Below, one piece after another: positions 1-6,861 of a DNA stretch of 7,239 bases. The stretch is from NCBI GenBank assembly GCA_900549895.1, contig URQG01000095.1, forward strand, positions 1 through 7,239. The letters are read 5' to 3'. A model generated the notes under the pieces. It searched no databases, was not told where the DNA came from, and saw nothing but the letters and a program-made list of their open reading frames with translations. This DNA is from an uncultured Lachnobacterium sp. Its GTDB lineage: Bacteria; Bacillota; Clostridia; Lachnospirales; Lachnospiraceae. The translations under genes were made by a program, and so were the position numbers. The stretch's first letter is position 1. Every line of letters starts with the position of its first letter.

Positions 1-1
1 A

Positions 2-898
2 GATACCGGTGATGCTTCCCAAGATGATCCACGCAACCAGGATGATATCGGCGAGAACGAGATCCTTGTTGTAAGTTTCGGTACCTCATTCAATGACAGC
101 CGTGTGGCTGATATCAAGGGTATCGAAGATGCAATCCAGGAAGCCAATCCGGACTGGTCTGTACGCAGAGCATTTACCGCACAGATCATCATTAACCATG
201 TACAGGCACGTGATGGTGAGAAAATCGATAACATGGATCAGGCTTTGGACCGTGCCGTGGCAAACGGTGTAAAGAACCTTGTTGTTCAGCCGACACACTT
301 AATGCATGGTGCAGAGTATGACGAACTCGTGGAAGCTGTTAACAACTACAGCGACAAGTTTGAGTCGGTTAAGGTTGCCGAGCCGCTTCTCGGTGAAGTC
401 GGAGATGACGCAACCGTCGTTAACGATGACAAGAAGGCTGTAGCAGAGATCCTTACCGCTGAGGCTGTTAAGACAGCAGGCTTTGACAGCCTGGATGCAG
501 CAAAGGAAGATGGCACTGCATTCGTATTTATGGGACATGGTACTTCACATACAGCAAAGATTTCTTACAGCCAGATGCAGGCACAGATGAATGATCTTGG
601 ATATGACAATGTATTTATCGGAACTGTAGAGGGTGAGCCGGAAGAGACTTCCTGCGAGAACGTCATTGAGGCTGTCAAGAATGCAGGATATAAGAAGGTG
701 TATCTTCGCCCGCTTATGGTTGTTGCCGGTGATCATGCAAACAATGATATGGCAGGAAAAGATGATGACTCCTGGATGAGCATGTTTCTGGCTTCCGGAA
801 ACTTTGGAAGTGTAGCGGCGCAGATTGCCGGACTTGGTGAGATCGAAGGCATCCAGAAGCTTTATGTAGAACATACGGCTGCAGCCATCGGTAAATAA
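2..898 (+). CDS. cbiK: CbiK-family cobalt/metal chelatase, 5'-truncated, probably exported
   Basis: The reading frame is open from base 2 to a TAA at 896-898 (298 visible residues); the true start lies upstream of the window. CbiK enzymes insert Co2+ into sirohydrochlorin, an early step of anaerobic cobalamin synthesis. Family marks seen: the opening strand ILVVSFGTSFNDSR (residues 21-34), QPTHLMHGAEYDEL, MGHGTSH (His179), GTVEGE (Glu210) and GDHANND (His245). Their order and spacing match the catalytic His145, Glu175 and His207 of Salmonella CbiK. A cytosolic CbiK normally begins almost at the first strand. Here at least 19 acidic, low-complexity residues (six Asp, plus Asn and Gln) precede it, as in the linker after a lipobox. 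I infer a surface lipoprotein or secreted form, but the signal peptide is out of view. Two lipoproteins and an importer follow, which suggests tetrapyrrole or metal handling outside the cell. GTG at 104 is an in-frame internal codon, not the start: it would remove the first conserved strand. CbiK membership is secure; substrate and direction of metal transfer are not. Confidence 0.9.
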   Translation, partial: DTGDASQDDPRNQDDIGENEILVVSFGTSFNDSRVADIKGIEDAIQEANPDWSVRRAFTAQIIINHVQARDGEKIDNMDQALDRAVANGVKNLVVQPTHLMHGAEYDELVEAVNNYSDKFESVKVAEPLLGEVGDDATVVNDDKKAVAEILTAEAVKTAGFDSLDAAKEDGTAFVFMGHGTSHTAKISYSQMQAQMNDLGYDNVFIGTVEGEPEETSCENVIEAVKNAGYKKVYLRPLMVVAGDHANNDMAGKDDDSWMSMFLASGNFGSVAAQIAGLGEIEGIQKLYVEHTAAAIGK

Positions 899-970
899 GA
901 GATGCTTGTGTGAACGGACAGGCAATTGATCAGAATAGAATAGAAAAGAAATAAAAGGAACAAGGGAATC

Positions 971-1879
971 ATGAACAGAATGAAAAAGTATATAGCGGTC
1001 ACCATGCTTTTGATGGCAATGCTCCTTACAGGGTGCGCAGGAAACACAGACAATGAGCAGGCAAGTACACAGGAAAATACACAGGCATCGACACAGAAGG
1101 AAGCCGAACTTGCAGATGGCGTATATACCGCAGAATTTAATACGGACAGCTCGATGTTCCATGTGAATGAGGCGTGTGACGGAAAAGGAAAGCTTACGGT
1201 AGAGAATGGACAGATGACGATCCATATTTCCCTTGCATCTACTCATATTGTAAATCTTTATGTCGGACTTGCGGAGGATGCTGCAAAGGACGGAGCAAAG
1301 CTGCTTGAGCCTACCACAGACACTGTGACATACAGCGACGGGACTTCTGAGGAAGTTTATGGATTCGATGTTCCGGTTCCGGCTCTTGATGAGGAATTTG
1401 ATCTTGCAATTCTCGGAACCAAAGGAAAGTGGTATGATCACAAGGTCAGCGTGTCAAATCCGGTTGCAGGATACAACGAAAGCGGCGAGGATGCAAGTCA
1501 GGCTCCTACAGAGGATACTCTGATTGAAAGTGAAGTGGAATATAAAGATTCCTTAGAAGAGGGAAGCTATACGGTGGAGATCAAATTTGAGGGTGGAAGC
1601 GGCAGAGCATCCATCCAGTCTCCGGTTACACTGACAGTGGCTGCGGACGGCAAGATGACGGCAACCGTGGAGTGGAGCAGTCCAAATTATGATTACATGA
1701 TCGTAGATGGGGAAAAACTGTTCCCGGTTAATACCGATGGAAACTCTGTCTTTGAGATACCGGTAGCCGGCTTTGATACTCCGATTACCGTGATCGGCGA
1801 TACGGTTGCGATGAGCAAGCCACACGAGATCGAATACACACTGACATTCTTATCCGATACATTGAAGAATGCGCAGTAA
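971..1879 (+). CDS. Lipoprotein with two NEAT-like metal/heme-transport modules
   Basis: This 302-residue protein starts with a lipoprotein signal peptide (MNRMKKY, a hydrophobic core, lipobox L-T-G-C with lipidated Cys22), then a Gln/Thr/Ser-rich tether to about residue 47. Two related beta-rich modules follow. Module A (about 48-163) opens ADGVYTAEF, contains KLTVENGQMTIHISL and closes with KWYDHKVSVS. Module B (about 196-294) opens EEGSYTVEIKF, contains TLTVAADGKMTATVEWSS and NYDYMIVDG, and closes EIEYTLTF. An acidic linker joins them. The pattern YTVxF / KLTVxNGKxxV / FxVPxLD / YDHxxxV resembles NEAT (iron-transport-associated) Ig-fold domains, whose last strand carries the heme-ligating Tyr in YDHxY. 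Here module A has YDH at 155-157 but Val, not Tyr, two residues later, so classical heme ligation is uncertain. It likely sits on the outer membrane face as a ligand-capture protein next to the binding protein 14 bases downstream. AAGGAA at 955-960 gives about 10 bases spacing to this ATG; ATG at 980 is a possible alternative. NEAT assignment rests on pattern only. Confidence 0.7.
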   Translation: MNRMKKYIAVTMLLMAMLLTGCAGNTDNEQASTQENTQASTQKEAELADGVYTAEFNTDSSMFHVNEACDGKGKLTVENGQMTIHISLASTHIVNLYVGLAEDAAKDGAKLLEPTTDTVTYSDGTSEEVYGFDVPVPALDEEFDLAILGTKGKWYDHKVSVSNPVAGYNESGEDASQAPTEDTLIESEVEYKDSLEEGSYTVEIKFEGGSGRASIQSPVTLTVAADGKMTATVEWSSPNYDYMIVDGEKLFPVNTDGNSVFEIPVAGFDTPITVIGDTVAMSKPHEIEYTLTFLSDTLKNAQ

Positions 1880-1893
1880 TTGAGGATTAGGAT

Positions 1894-3093
1894 ATGATAG
1901 GGAGAAAACAGATTGTAATTCTAAGCTGTTTCGTAATGATGGGACTGGCGGGGCTTTGCGGCTGCGTCAGTCCTTCTTCCGATTCTACGGAATCTATAGA
2001 AACGGAAGCAAAAAACGGTACAAAGGTAGATTCACTCGGAAATCTTAAGTATGAGAGCAGTATGGATCTGCAATATGCGAAGAATTTTTCCGTCGATGAT
2101 TATGAGGGCGGATATAAAGTTTTAACAACCATGGACGGTACACAGATTCTTGTTGTGCCGGAAGATAAGCAAGTGCCGGACGGAATCGGCGACGATGTTG
2201 TTGTCGTAAAGCAGCCGGTCAAGAACCTTTATATCGTATCATCATCCATCATGGATATTTTCAGCAAACTGGATGCGATGGATACGATCCGGCTTTCCAG
2301 TCAGAAAGAAGAGGACTGGTATGTGCAGGATGCGAAGGATGCGATGGCGAGAGGCGATATCCTCTATGCCGGAAAATACAGTAAGCCGGATTATGAGTTA
2401 ATAGTTTCTGAAAATTGTTCGCTGGCAATCGAGAATACCATGATCACACATTCTCCGGAAGTCAGTGAGATGCTTGCGGATTTTGACATCCCGACAATGA
2501 TTGAGTATTCCAGTTACGAGGAACATCCGCTTGCAAGAGTGGAGTGGGTGAAATTCTTCGGTGCGCTCATCGGTAAGGAAGAGAAAGCGCAGGAAATATT
2601 TGACGAAGAGGTACGTCAGGTCGATGAGGTGACATCGGTCAAGAGAACCGACAAGACGGTAGCGTTCTTCTATGTGACGTCCAATGGGCTGATCCAGGTG
2701 CGTTCGAGCAAGGATTATGTCCCGAAGATGATCGAGCTTGCAGGTGGCAAGTATATATTTGAGAATATCGGAGATCCGGATTCGAATCGGTCTACGGTCA
2801 GTATGCAGATCGAGGACTTCTACGACAAAGCGAAGGATGCGGATTTCATCATATATAACAGTTCCATCGATGGCGGGGTGCAGTCGGTGCAGGAACTTTT
2901 GGACAAATGTAGTGTACTTAAGGATTTTAAGGCGGTCAAAGAGGGCAATGTCTGGTGCACAACGAACGATATGTACCAGCAGTCTATGTCGATCGGCTGC
3001 CTGATCCGCGATATGCACAACATGTTACAGGGAAAGAGTGAAGATACGATGCAGTATCTTTTTCATTTAAATGAAAGGAAGAACGGACGCTAG
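1894..3093 (+). CDS. ABC importer substrate-binding lipoprotein (heme/siderophore/cobalamin class)
   Basis: This 399-residue protein is the ligand-binding component of the importer encoded downstream. A signal peptide with lipobox L-C-G-C (lipidated Cys24) is followed by a Ser/Glu/Thr linker. The body has the layout of class III, BtuF/FhuD-like binding proteins (periplasmic-binding-protein 2 family): a first lobe with NLYIVSSSIMDIFSKLDAMD (about 111-130), YSKPDYELIVSENCSLAI (about 162-179) and IPTMIEYSSYEEHPLARVEWVKF with GALIGKEEKA (about 199-232). The long helix between lobes comes next, then a second lobe with KTVAFFYV, SSKDYVPKMIELAGG and KDADFIIYNSS. The mature protein would be anchored on the outer membrane face and dock onto the permease. 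The start has GAGGA at 1882-1886, seven bases before ATG. It begins 14 bases after the NEAT-like gene, so the two are almost certainly cotranscribed. The ligand cannot be read from sequence; heme, corrinoid and ferric siderophore are all handled by this class. cobQ/cobT downstream favour a corrinoid, the NEAT-like partner favours heme or iron. Confidence 0.9.
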   Translation: MIGRKQIVILSCFVMMGLAGLCGCVSPSSDSTESIETEAKNGTKVDSLGNLKYESSMDLQYAKNFSVDDYEGGYKVLTTMDGTQILVVPEDKQVPDGIGDDVVVVKQPVKNLYIVSSSIMDIFSKLDAMDTIRLSSQKEEDWYVQDAKDAMARGDILYAGKYSKPDYELIVSENCSLAIENTMITHSPEVSEMLADFDIPTMIEYSSYEEHPLARVEWVKFFGALIGKEEKAQEIFDEEVRQVDEVTSVKRTDKTVAFFYVTSNGLIQVRSSKDYVPKMIELAGGKYIFENIGDPDSNRSTVSMQIEDFYDKAKDADFIIYNSSIDGGVQSVQELLDKCSVLKDFKAVKEGNVWCTTNDMYQQSMSIGCLIRDMHNMLQGKSEDTMQYLFHLNERKNGR

Positions 3094-3148
3094 AGTCTGA
3101 CCTGGTTTCACCCGGAAATACGCAGTCATAAAACAAAGAGAATGGAAG

Positions 3149-3154
3149 AGAAGG
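3149..3154 (+). promoter_or_regulatory. Ribosome binding site that decides the permease start
   Basis: AGAAGG ends six bases before ATG at 3161. An in-frame TTG at 3155 directly abuts this site with no spacer, so it is unlikely to be used. The ATG at 3161 is therefore the better start. Confidence 0.75.
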
Positions 3155-3160
3155 TTGAAA

Positions 3161-4177
3161 ATGCAACATAACCGGAAAATGCGTTATACATCGGCATTTC
3201 TCATACTTGGAATTGCTACGCTTGTACTTGTTATCTTAAATGGATGTATCGGAACGGTGGAGATTCCGTTTCGTGATATTCTTACGTCTATCGGAGGATA
3301 TCCTGTCAAAAATGAGCGGATCCTGTGGGATATCCGTATGCCGCGAACCCTTGCAGCCCTGCTTCTTGGAGGTGCACTCGGCCTTGCCGGTTATCTGCTA
3401 CAGACATTCTTTCACAATCCGATCGCGGGCCCGTTTGTGCTTGGAATCTCATCCGGGGCGAAGATGGTTGTAGCGCTTGTGATGGTATTTCTGATGGGCA
3501 ATGCGATCCGTGTCAGTTCTGCGGCGCTTATTGCTGCGGCTTTCGTGGGAGCGATGCTTTCGATGGGATTTGTACTTGCCGTGTCGCACAAGGTCCATCA
3601 TATGGCGATGCTTGTGGTCAGCGGCGTGATGATCGGGTATATCTGTTCGGCGATCACCGAACTTGTTGTGACGTTTGCGAGTGATTCGGATATCGTCAAC
3701 CTTCATAACTGGTCGAGAGGAAGCTTCTCCGGAATGACATGGGACAATGTAACGGTCATTACCGGTGTGGTGTTTGTCACATTTCTTTTGGTATTTTTGC
3801 TCGCAAAACCGCTCGGAGCATACCAGCTCGGCGAAGTGTATGCGCAGAATATGGGCGTGAATATACCGCTTTTTCGAGTGCTACTTGTAATCTTATCGAG
3901 TATTTTATCCGCGTGTATCGTGGCATTTGCGGGTCCGATCTCCTTTGTCGGAGTGGCGGTGCCGCATCTGGTCAAGGCGCTGTTTCGGACAACAAAGCCG
4001 ATCCTTATGATACCTGCCTGCTTTCTGGGCGGAAGTGTGTTCTGTCTGTTTTGTGATCTGCTGGCAAGAATGCTTTTTGCACCGACAGAGCTGAGTATCA
4101 GTACCGTGACGGCAGTGTTTGGTGCGCCGGTTGTAATCTTTGTGATGATGCGGCGGAATAAGGAGAGGATGCTGTAA
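3161..4177 (+). CDS. FecCD/BtuC-type ABC importer permease
   Basis: This 338-residue, very hydrophobic protein has the usual length of FecCD-family permeases, which form homodimeric channels of about ten helices per subunit for metal chelates and cobalamin. Family marks are RMPRTLAALLLGGALGLAG (residues 59-77), the following LQTFFHNPIAGPFVLGISSGA (about 80-100, with the characteristic Asn-Pro at 86-87), and the cytoplasmic coupling segment GPISFVGVAVPHLVK (258-272) that contacts the ATPase. The C-terminal STVTAVFGAPVVIFVMMRR is also typical. The short basic N-terminus, then a helix near residues 11-29, fits the family. I chose ATG at 3161 over the TTG at 3155 because of ribosome-site spacing. 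The stop codon overlaps the ATPase start by one base (TAATG at 4175-4179), a classic sign of coupled translation and of the two working as one transporter. It follows the binding-protein gene by 67 bases with no terminator. Substrate specificity is not readable from this subunit. Confidence 0.95.
   Translation: MQHNRKMRYTSAFLILGIATLVLVILNGCIGTVEIPFRDILTSIGGYPVKNERILWDIRMPRTLAALLLGGALGLAGYLLQTFFHNPIAGPFVLGISSGAKMVVALVMVFLMGNAIRVSSAALIAAAFVGAMLSMGFVLAVSHKVHHMAMLVVSGVMIGYICSAITELVVTFASDSDIVNLHNWSRGSFSGMTWDNVTVITGVVFVTFLLVFLLAKPLGAYQLGEVYAQNMGVNIPLFRVLLVILSSILSACIVAFAGPISFVGVAVPHLVKALFRTTKPILMIPACFLGGSVFCLFCDLLARMLFAPTELSISTVTAVFGAPVVIFVMMRRNKERML
4160..4168 (+). promoter_or_regulatory. Strong ribosome binding site for the ATPase, inside the permease gene
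   Basis: AAGGAGAGG lies in the last codons of the permease gene, eight bases before the ATPase ATG at 4177. With the one-base stop/start overlap, it supports translational coupling of the two importer subunits. Confidence 0.75.
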
Positions 4178-5277
4178 TGGAGTACTATTTTCGTGCGGAA
4201 AAGATGTCGGTCGGTTACGATCGTAAGCCGCTGATCGAAGAAATCGAAATCGAGTTAAAAAAAGGCGAGATTCTGACGCTGATCGGACCAAACGGAGCAG
4301 GAAAGTCCACGGTGCTTAAGAGCATCACGAAGCAGCTTGCGCTGCTCGGCGGAACGATCTATCTGGGCAGGGAAGATTTAAAAGGGATGTCGGGAGAGGC
4401 GTTGTCGCAGAAGATGGCGGTTGTGCTGACCCAGCGGCTTAAGACGGAGCTGATGAGCTGTGAGGAAGTGGTTGCGACCGGTCGCTATCCGTATACCGGA
4501 AGGTTTGGAATCCTGACGGCGAACGATCAAAGGATCGTGGAAGAGGCGATGGAACTGGTGCATGTGACGGAAATCGGGAATCGGGATTTCCGTTATATCA
4601 GCGACGGGCAGCGGCAGCGTGTGATGCTGGCGCGGGCGCTTTGTCAGGAACCGGATATTATTGTGCTCGATGAGCCGACATCGTATCTTGATGTAAAATA
4701 TAAATTGGAGTTTTTGTCGGTTCTTCAGGAGATGAGTCGTAAGAAAGATCTGACCGTCATCTTATCGCTTCATGAGCTGGAACTTGCGGAGCGGATTGCG
4801 GACAAGATCCTCTGTTTAAACGGCGCACGGGTGGATCGATACGGAAGCCCGGATGAAATCTTTGAGCCCGGCTATCTGTCGGGGCTGTTTCGGATAGAGG
4901 CTGGAAGCTTTGACGAGGTCAACGGAAATCTGGAATTGCCCGCACCGGGAGGCGAGGCGAAAGTGTTCGTGATCGCCGGTGGCGGAAGCGGAAGAACGGT
5001 ATACCGGAAGCTGCAGAGAGAGGGAATTCCGTTTGCAACGGGAATTCTTTATGAAAATGATCTGGACTATCCGGTGGCGGCTGCATTGGCGCAGAAGGTG
5101 ATTGCGGCACCGGCGTTTGAACCGGTGGCGGATGAAGTTCTCGAGGAGGCCGAGCGTGTGATGCGCGGTTGCGAGAGAGTTATCTGCTGCAGAGAGAAGT
5201 TCGGAAGTTATGAGGCAATGAATGAAAAGCTGCTGGCGTATGCAAGAGAATGTGGTACGCCGATGGAACAGATTTAA
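4177..5277 (+). CDS. ABC importer ATPase with extra C-terminal Rossmann-like domain
   Basis: This 366-residue cytoplasmic protein should power the upstream permease. The nucleotide-binding domain occupies residues 1 to about 240: Walker A GPNGAGKST (37-45), Q-loop Gln86, signature SDGQR (142-146, a variant of LSGGQ), Walker B IIVLDEPT (161-168), D-loop Asp172 and switch His199. The overall arrangement is that of FepC/BtuD/HmuV-type importer ATPases, usually about 250-270 residues. After a Pro/Gly-rich linker, an extra domain (about 261-366) begins with a beta strand and glycine loop FVIAGGGSG (264-272). It continues with RKLQREGIPFATGILYENDL, APAFEPV, and a Cys-containing strand CERVICC (Cys332, 337, 338). 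From memory, comparable glycine-loop extensions occur on other importer ATPases from anaerobes. Its role is unknown to me; a nucleotide- or ligand-sensing regulatory domain is an inference. All ATPase residues are intact, so the enzyme should be active. The start overlaps the permease stop by one base. Confidence 0.93.
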   Translation: MEYYFRAEKMSVGYDRKPLIEEIEIELKKGEILTLIGPNGAGKSTVLKSITKQLALLGGTIYLGREDLKGMSGEALSQKMAVVLTQRLKTELMSCEEVVATGRYPYTGRFGILTANDQRIVEEAMELVHVTEIGNRDFRYISDGQRQRVMLARALCQEPDIIVLDEPTSYLDVKYKLEFLSVLQEMSRKKDLTVILSLHELELAERIADKILCLNGARVDRYGSPDEIFEPGYLSGLFRIEAGSFDEVNGNLELPAPGGEAKVFVIAGGGSGRTVYRKLQREGIPFATGILYENDLDYPVAAALAQKVIAAPAFEPVADEVLEEAERVMRGCERVICCREKFGSYEAMNEKLLAYARECGTPMEQI

Positions 5278-5294
5278 GAGGAAAACATCGAATG

Positions 5295-5311
5295 GATTGC
5301 CTAAGGTAATC
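5295..5311 (+). other. Small intergenic hairpin between ATPase gene and cobQ
   Basis: GATTGCC (5295-5301) pairs with GGTAATC (5305-5311) across a three-base TAA loop: seven pairs including one G-U. No T-run follows, so it does not look like an intrinsic terminator. It may be chance, or a weak mRNA-processing or stability element in the 60-base gap before cobQ. Confidence 0.3.
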
Positions 5312-5337
5312 GGCGTAAAGCAGAAAGGAATTGGCGG

Positions 5338-6861
5338 ATGGCAAAAGTAATGATGGTGCAGGGCACGATGTCCAACGCGGGAAAAAGTTTTCTTGTCGCG
5401 GGTCTGTGCAGGATCTTTCGGCAGGACGGCTACCGGGTAGCACCTTTTAAATCACAGAATATGGCATTAAATTCCTATATTACGAGCGAGGGCTTGGAGA
5501 TGGGACGCGCACAGGTCATGCAGGCGGAGGCTGCCGGGATTGCACCGATGGTATGCATGAATCCGATCCTGCTGAAGCCGACCAACAATGTCGGCTCGCA
5601 GGTGATCGTCAACGGAGAAGTGCTCGGCAATATGAGCGCGCGCGACTATTTTGCGTATAAAAAGAAGCTGATTCCGGACATTAAGAAAGCGTTTCGCGCA
5701 TTGGAAGAACATGCGGATATCATTGTAATCGAGGGTGCGGGAAGTCCGGCGGAGATCAATTTAAAGGAAAATGATATTGTCAATATGGGCATGGCCGAGA
5801 TGGTCGATGCGCCGGTGCTTCTGGTCGGAGACATCGACCGGGGCGGCGTGTTCGCGCAGCTTCTCGGAACGCTGATGCTTCTTACCGAGGAGGAAAAAGC
5901 GCGTGTGAAGGGGCTTATCATCAATAAGTTCCGTGGCGATAAGACAAGTCTTGATCCGGGGATCACAATGCTCGAGGAGCGCGGCGGCGTACCGGTCGCC
6001 GGAGTGGTGCCGTATATGCAGGTGGCTCTTGAGGATGAGGATTCGCTGACGGAACGATTCGGACAGAAACAGGATGGAATCATCGATATTGCGGTTATCC
6101 GTTATCCGAGGATTTCGAATTTTACGGATTTCAATGTGTTTGAACAGATGCCGGAGGTGACGGTGCGTTATGTGACATCCGTTGCCGAACTGCATCATCC
6201 GGATATGATCTGCCTGCCGGGAAGCAAGAACACGATGGGCGATCTCAAGTGGATGCGCCAGAACGGACTCGAAGCCGCGGTAAAGAAAGCGGCGGAGGAG
6301 ATTCCGGTGTTTGGTATCTGTGGAGGATATCAGATGCTTGGAAAAAGCATTGCTGATCCGGATCATGTGGAAGAAGGCGGACAGATGCGCGGTATGGAAC
6401 TGCTGCCAACGGAGACGATATTGCAAAAGAGTAAGAAGCGCTGTCAGATCGAGGGCGTGGTTGATGAATTGGATGGCATTTTTAAAGGAATCAGTGGATG
6501 CAGATTCAGCGGTTATGAGATCCATATGGGAGAGACATTCTATGTGGAAGAAATTCATGAAACGGATTCTGTTCTAGGGAAAAATGTAAAGCGGTCTGTG
6601 ATCAGGGAATATGTGGTGGAATCGAAGGAGTACCATAATGTTTATGGTTCCTATGTGCACGGAATTTTTGATCAGGCGAAGATTGCCAATGCAATGCTGG
6701 ATGCTTTGGCAAAGAAGAAAGGTGTGGTATTGCAGGACGGTGCGCTGCTTGACTATGAGGCGTATAAGGAGAAACAGTACGACAAGCTTGCCGATACACT
6801 GCGGGAGTATCTGAATATGGAGGAAATCTATGGAATGCTGCGGGAAGCAGATCTGGACTAA
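5338..6861 (+). CDS. cobQ: Cobyric acid synthase (glutamine-dependent amidotransferase)
   Basis: The 507-residue product has the normal length for CobQ/CbiP. The enzyme uses ATP and glutamine to amidate the b, d, e and g side-chain carboxylates of adenosylcobyrinic acid a,c-diamide, giving adenosylcobyric acid, in the cytoplasm. The N-terminal synthetase domain has the P-loop GTMSNAGKS (residues 9-17), FKSQNMALNSY, LLKPTNNVGSQVIVNG, EGAGSPAEINL and GDIDRGGVFA (164-173). The C-terminal class I glutaminase domain has CLPGSKNT, the nucleophile elbow GICGGYQML (Cys328), and YGSYVHGIFD carrying catalytic His441. All expected residues are present. AGGA at 5326-5329 lies eight bases before the ATG. 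It follows the importer ATPase by 60 bases and overlaps cobT by 32 bases, so transport and corrin synthesis are probably cotranscribed. Regulation by an upstream cobalamin riboswitch would be usual, but none lies in the window. Confidence 0.97.
   Translation: MAKVMMVQGTMSNAGKSFLVAGLCRIFRQDGYRVAPFKSQNMALNSYITSEGLEMGRAQVMQAEAAGIAPMVCMNPILLKPTNNVGSQVIVNGEVLGNMSARDYFAYKKKLIPDIKKAFRALEEHADIIVIEGAGSPAEINLKENDIVNMGMAEMVDAPVLLVGDIDRGGVFAQLLGTLMLLTEEEKARVKGLIINKFRGDKTSLDPGITMLEERGGVPVAGVVPYMQVALEDEDSLTERFGQKQDGIIDIAVIRYPRISNFTDFNVFEQMPEVTVRYVTSVAELHHPDMICLPGSKNTMGDLKWMRQNGLEAAVKKAAEEIPVFGICGGYQMLGKSIADPDHVEEGGQMRGMELLPTETILQKSKKRCQIEGVVDELDGIFKGISGCRFSGYEIHMGETFYVEEIHETDSVLGKNVKRSVIREYVVESKEYHNVYGSYVHGIFDQAKIANAMLDALAKKKGVVLQDGALLDYEAYKEKQYDKLADTLREYLNMEEIYGMLREADLD
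6819..6823 (+). promoter_or_regulatory. Ribosome binding site for cobT, inside cobQ
   Basis: GGAGG sits six bases before ATG at 6830, within the end of cobQ. The next in-frame ATG, at 6890, has only an AAAGGA about 16 bases away, which is too far. This decides the cobT start and implies coupled translation. Confidence 0.7.

Noticed and set aside
104..106. GTG at 104 as the cbiK start
   Set aside because: It would delete the conserved ILVVSFGTSF strand, and the frame is open to the window edge, so the gene is 5'-truncated by the window.
906..941. Possible promoter (TTGTGT with TAGAAT at 936-941) between cbiK and the NEAT-like gene
   Set aside because: The two elements are 24 bases apart, too far for a sigma-A promoter, and no better -35 is present. 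The gap is mainly A-rich leader with a ribosome site.
545..1441. Long antisense open frame (298 codons) across cbiK and the NEAT-like gene
   Set aside because: It spans two well-supported genes and their gap in the opposite direction; the product is Cys/His/Arg-rich with no recognisable domain, typical of a codon shadow.
3094..3160. Terminator or regulatory structure between the binding-protein and permease genes
   Set aside because: Only a four-pair TTTC/GAAA stem is visible, with no T-run. The gap otherwise holds the permease ribosome site.
5024..5047. Inverted repeat GAATTCC / GGAATTC in the ATPase gene
   Set aside because: Seven-base arms with a ten-base loop inside conserved-frame coding sequence; the arms contain the self-palindromic GAATTC, so this is likely chance.
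5761..6558. Antisense open frame (265 codons) inside cobQ
   Set aside because: It lies wholly within conserved cobQ, is His/Arg-rich and has no family resemblance.
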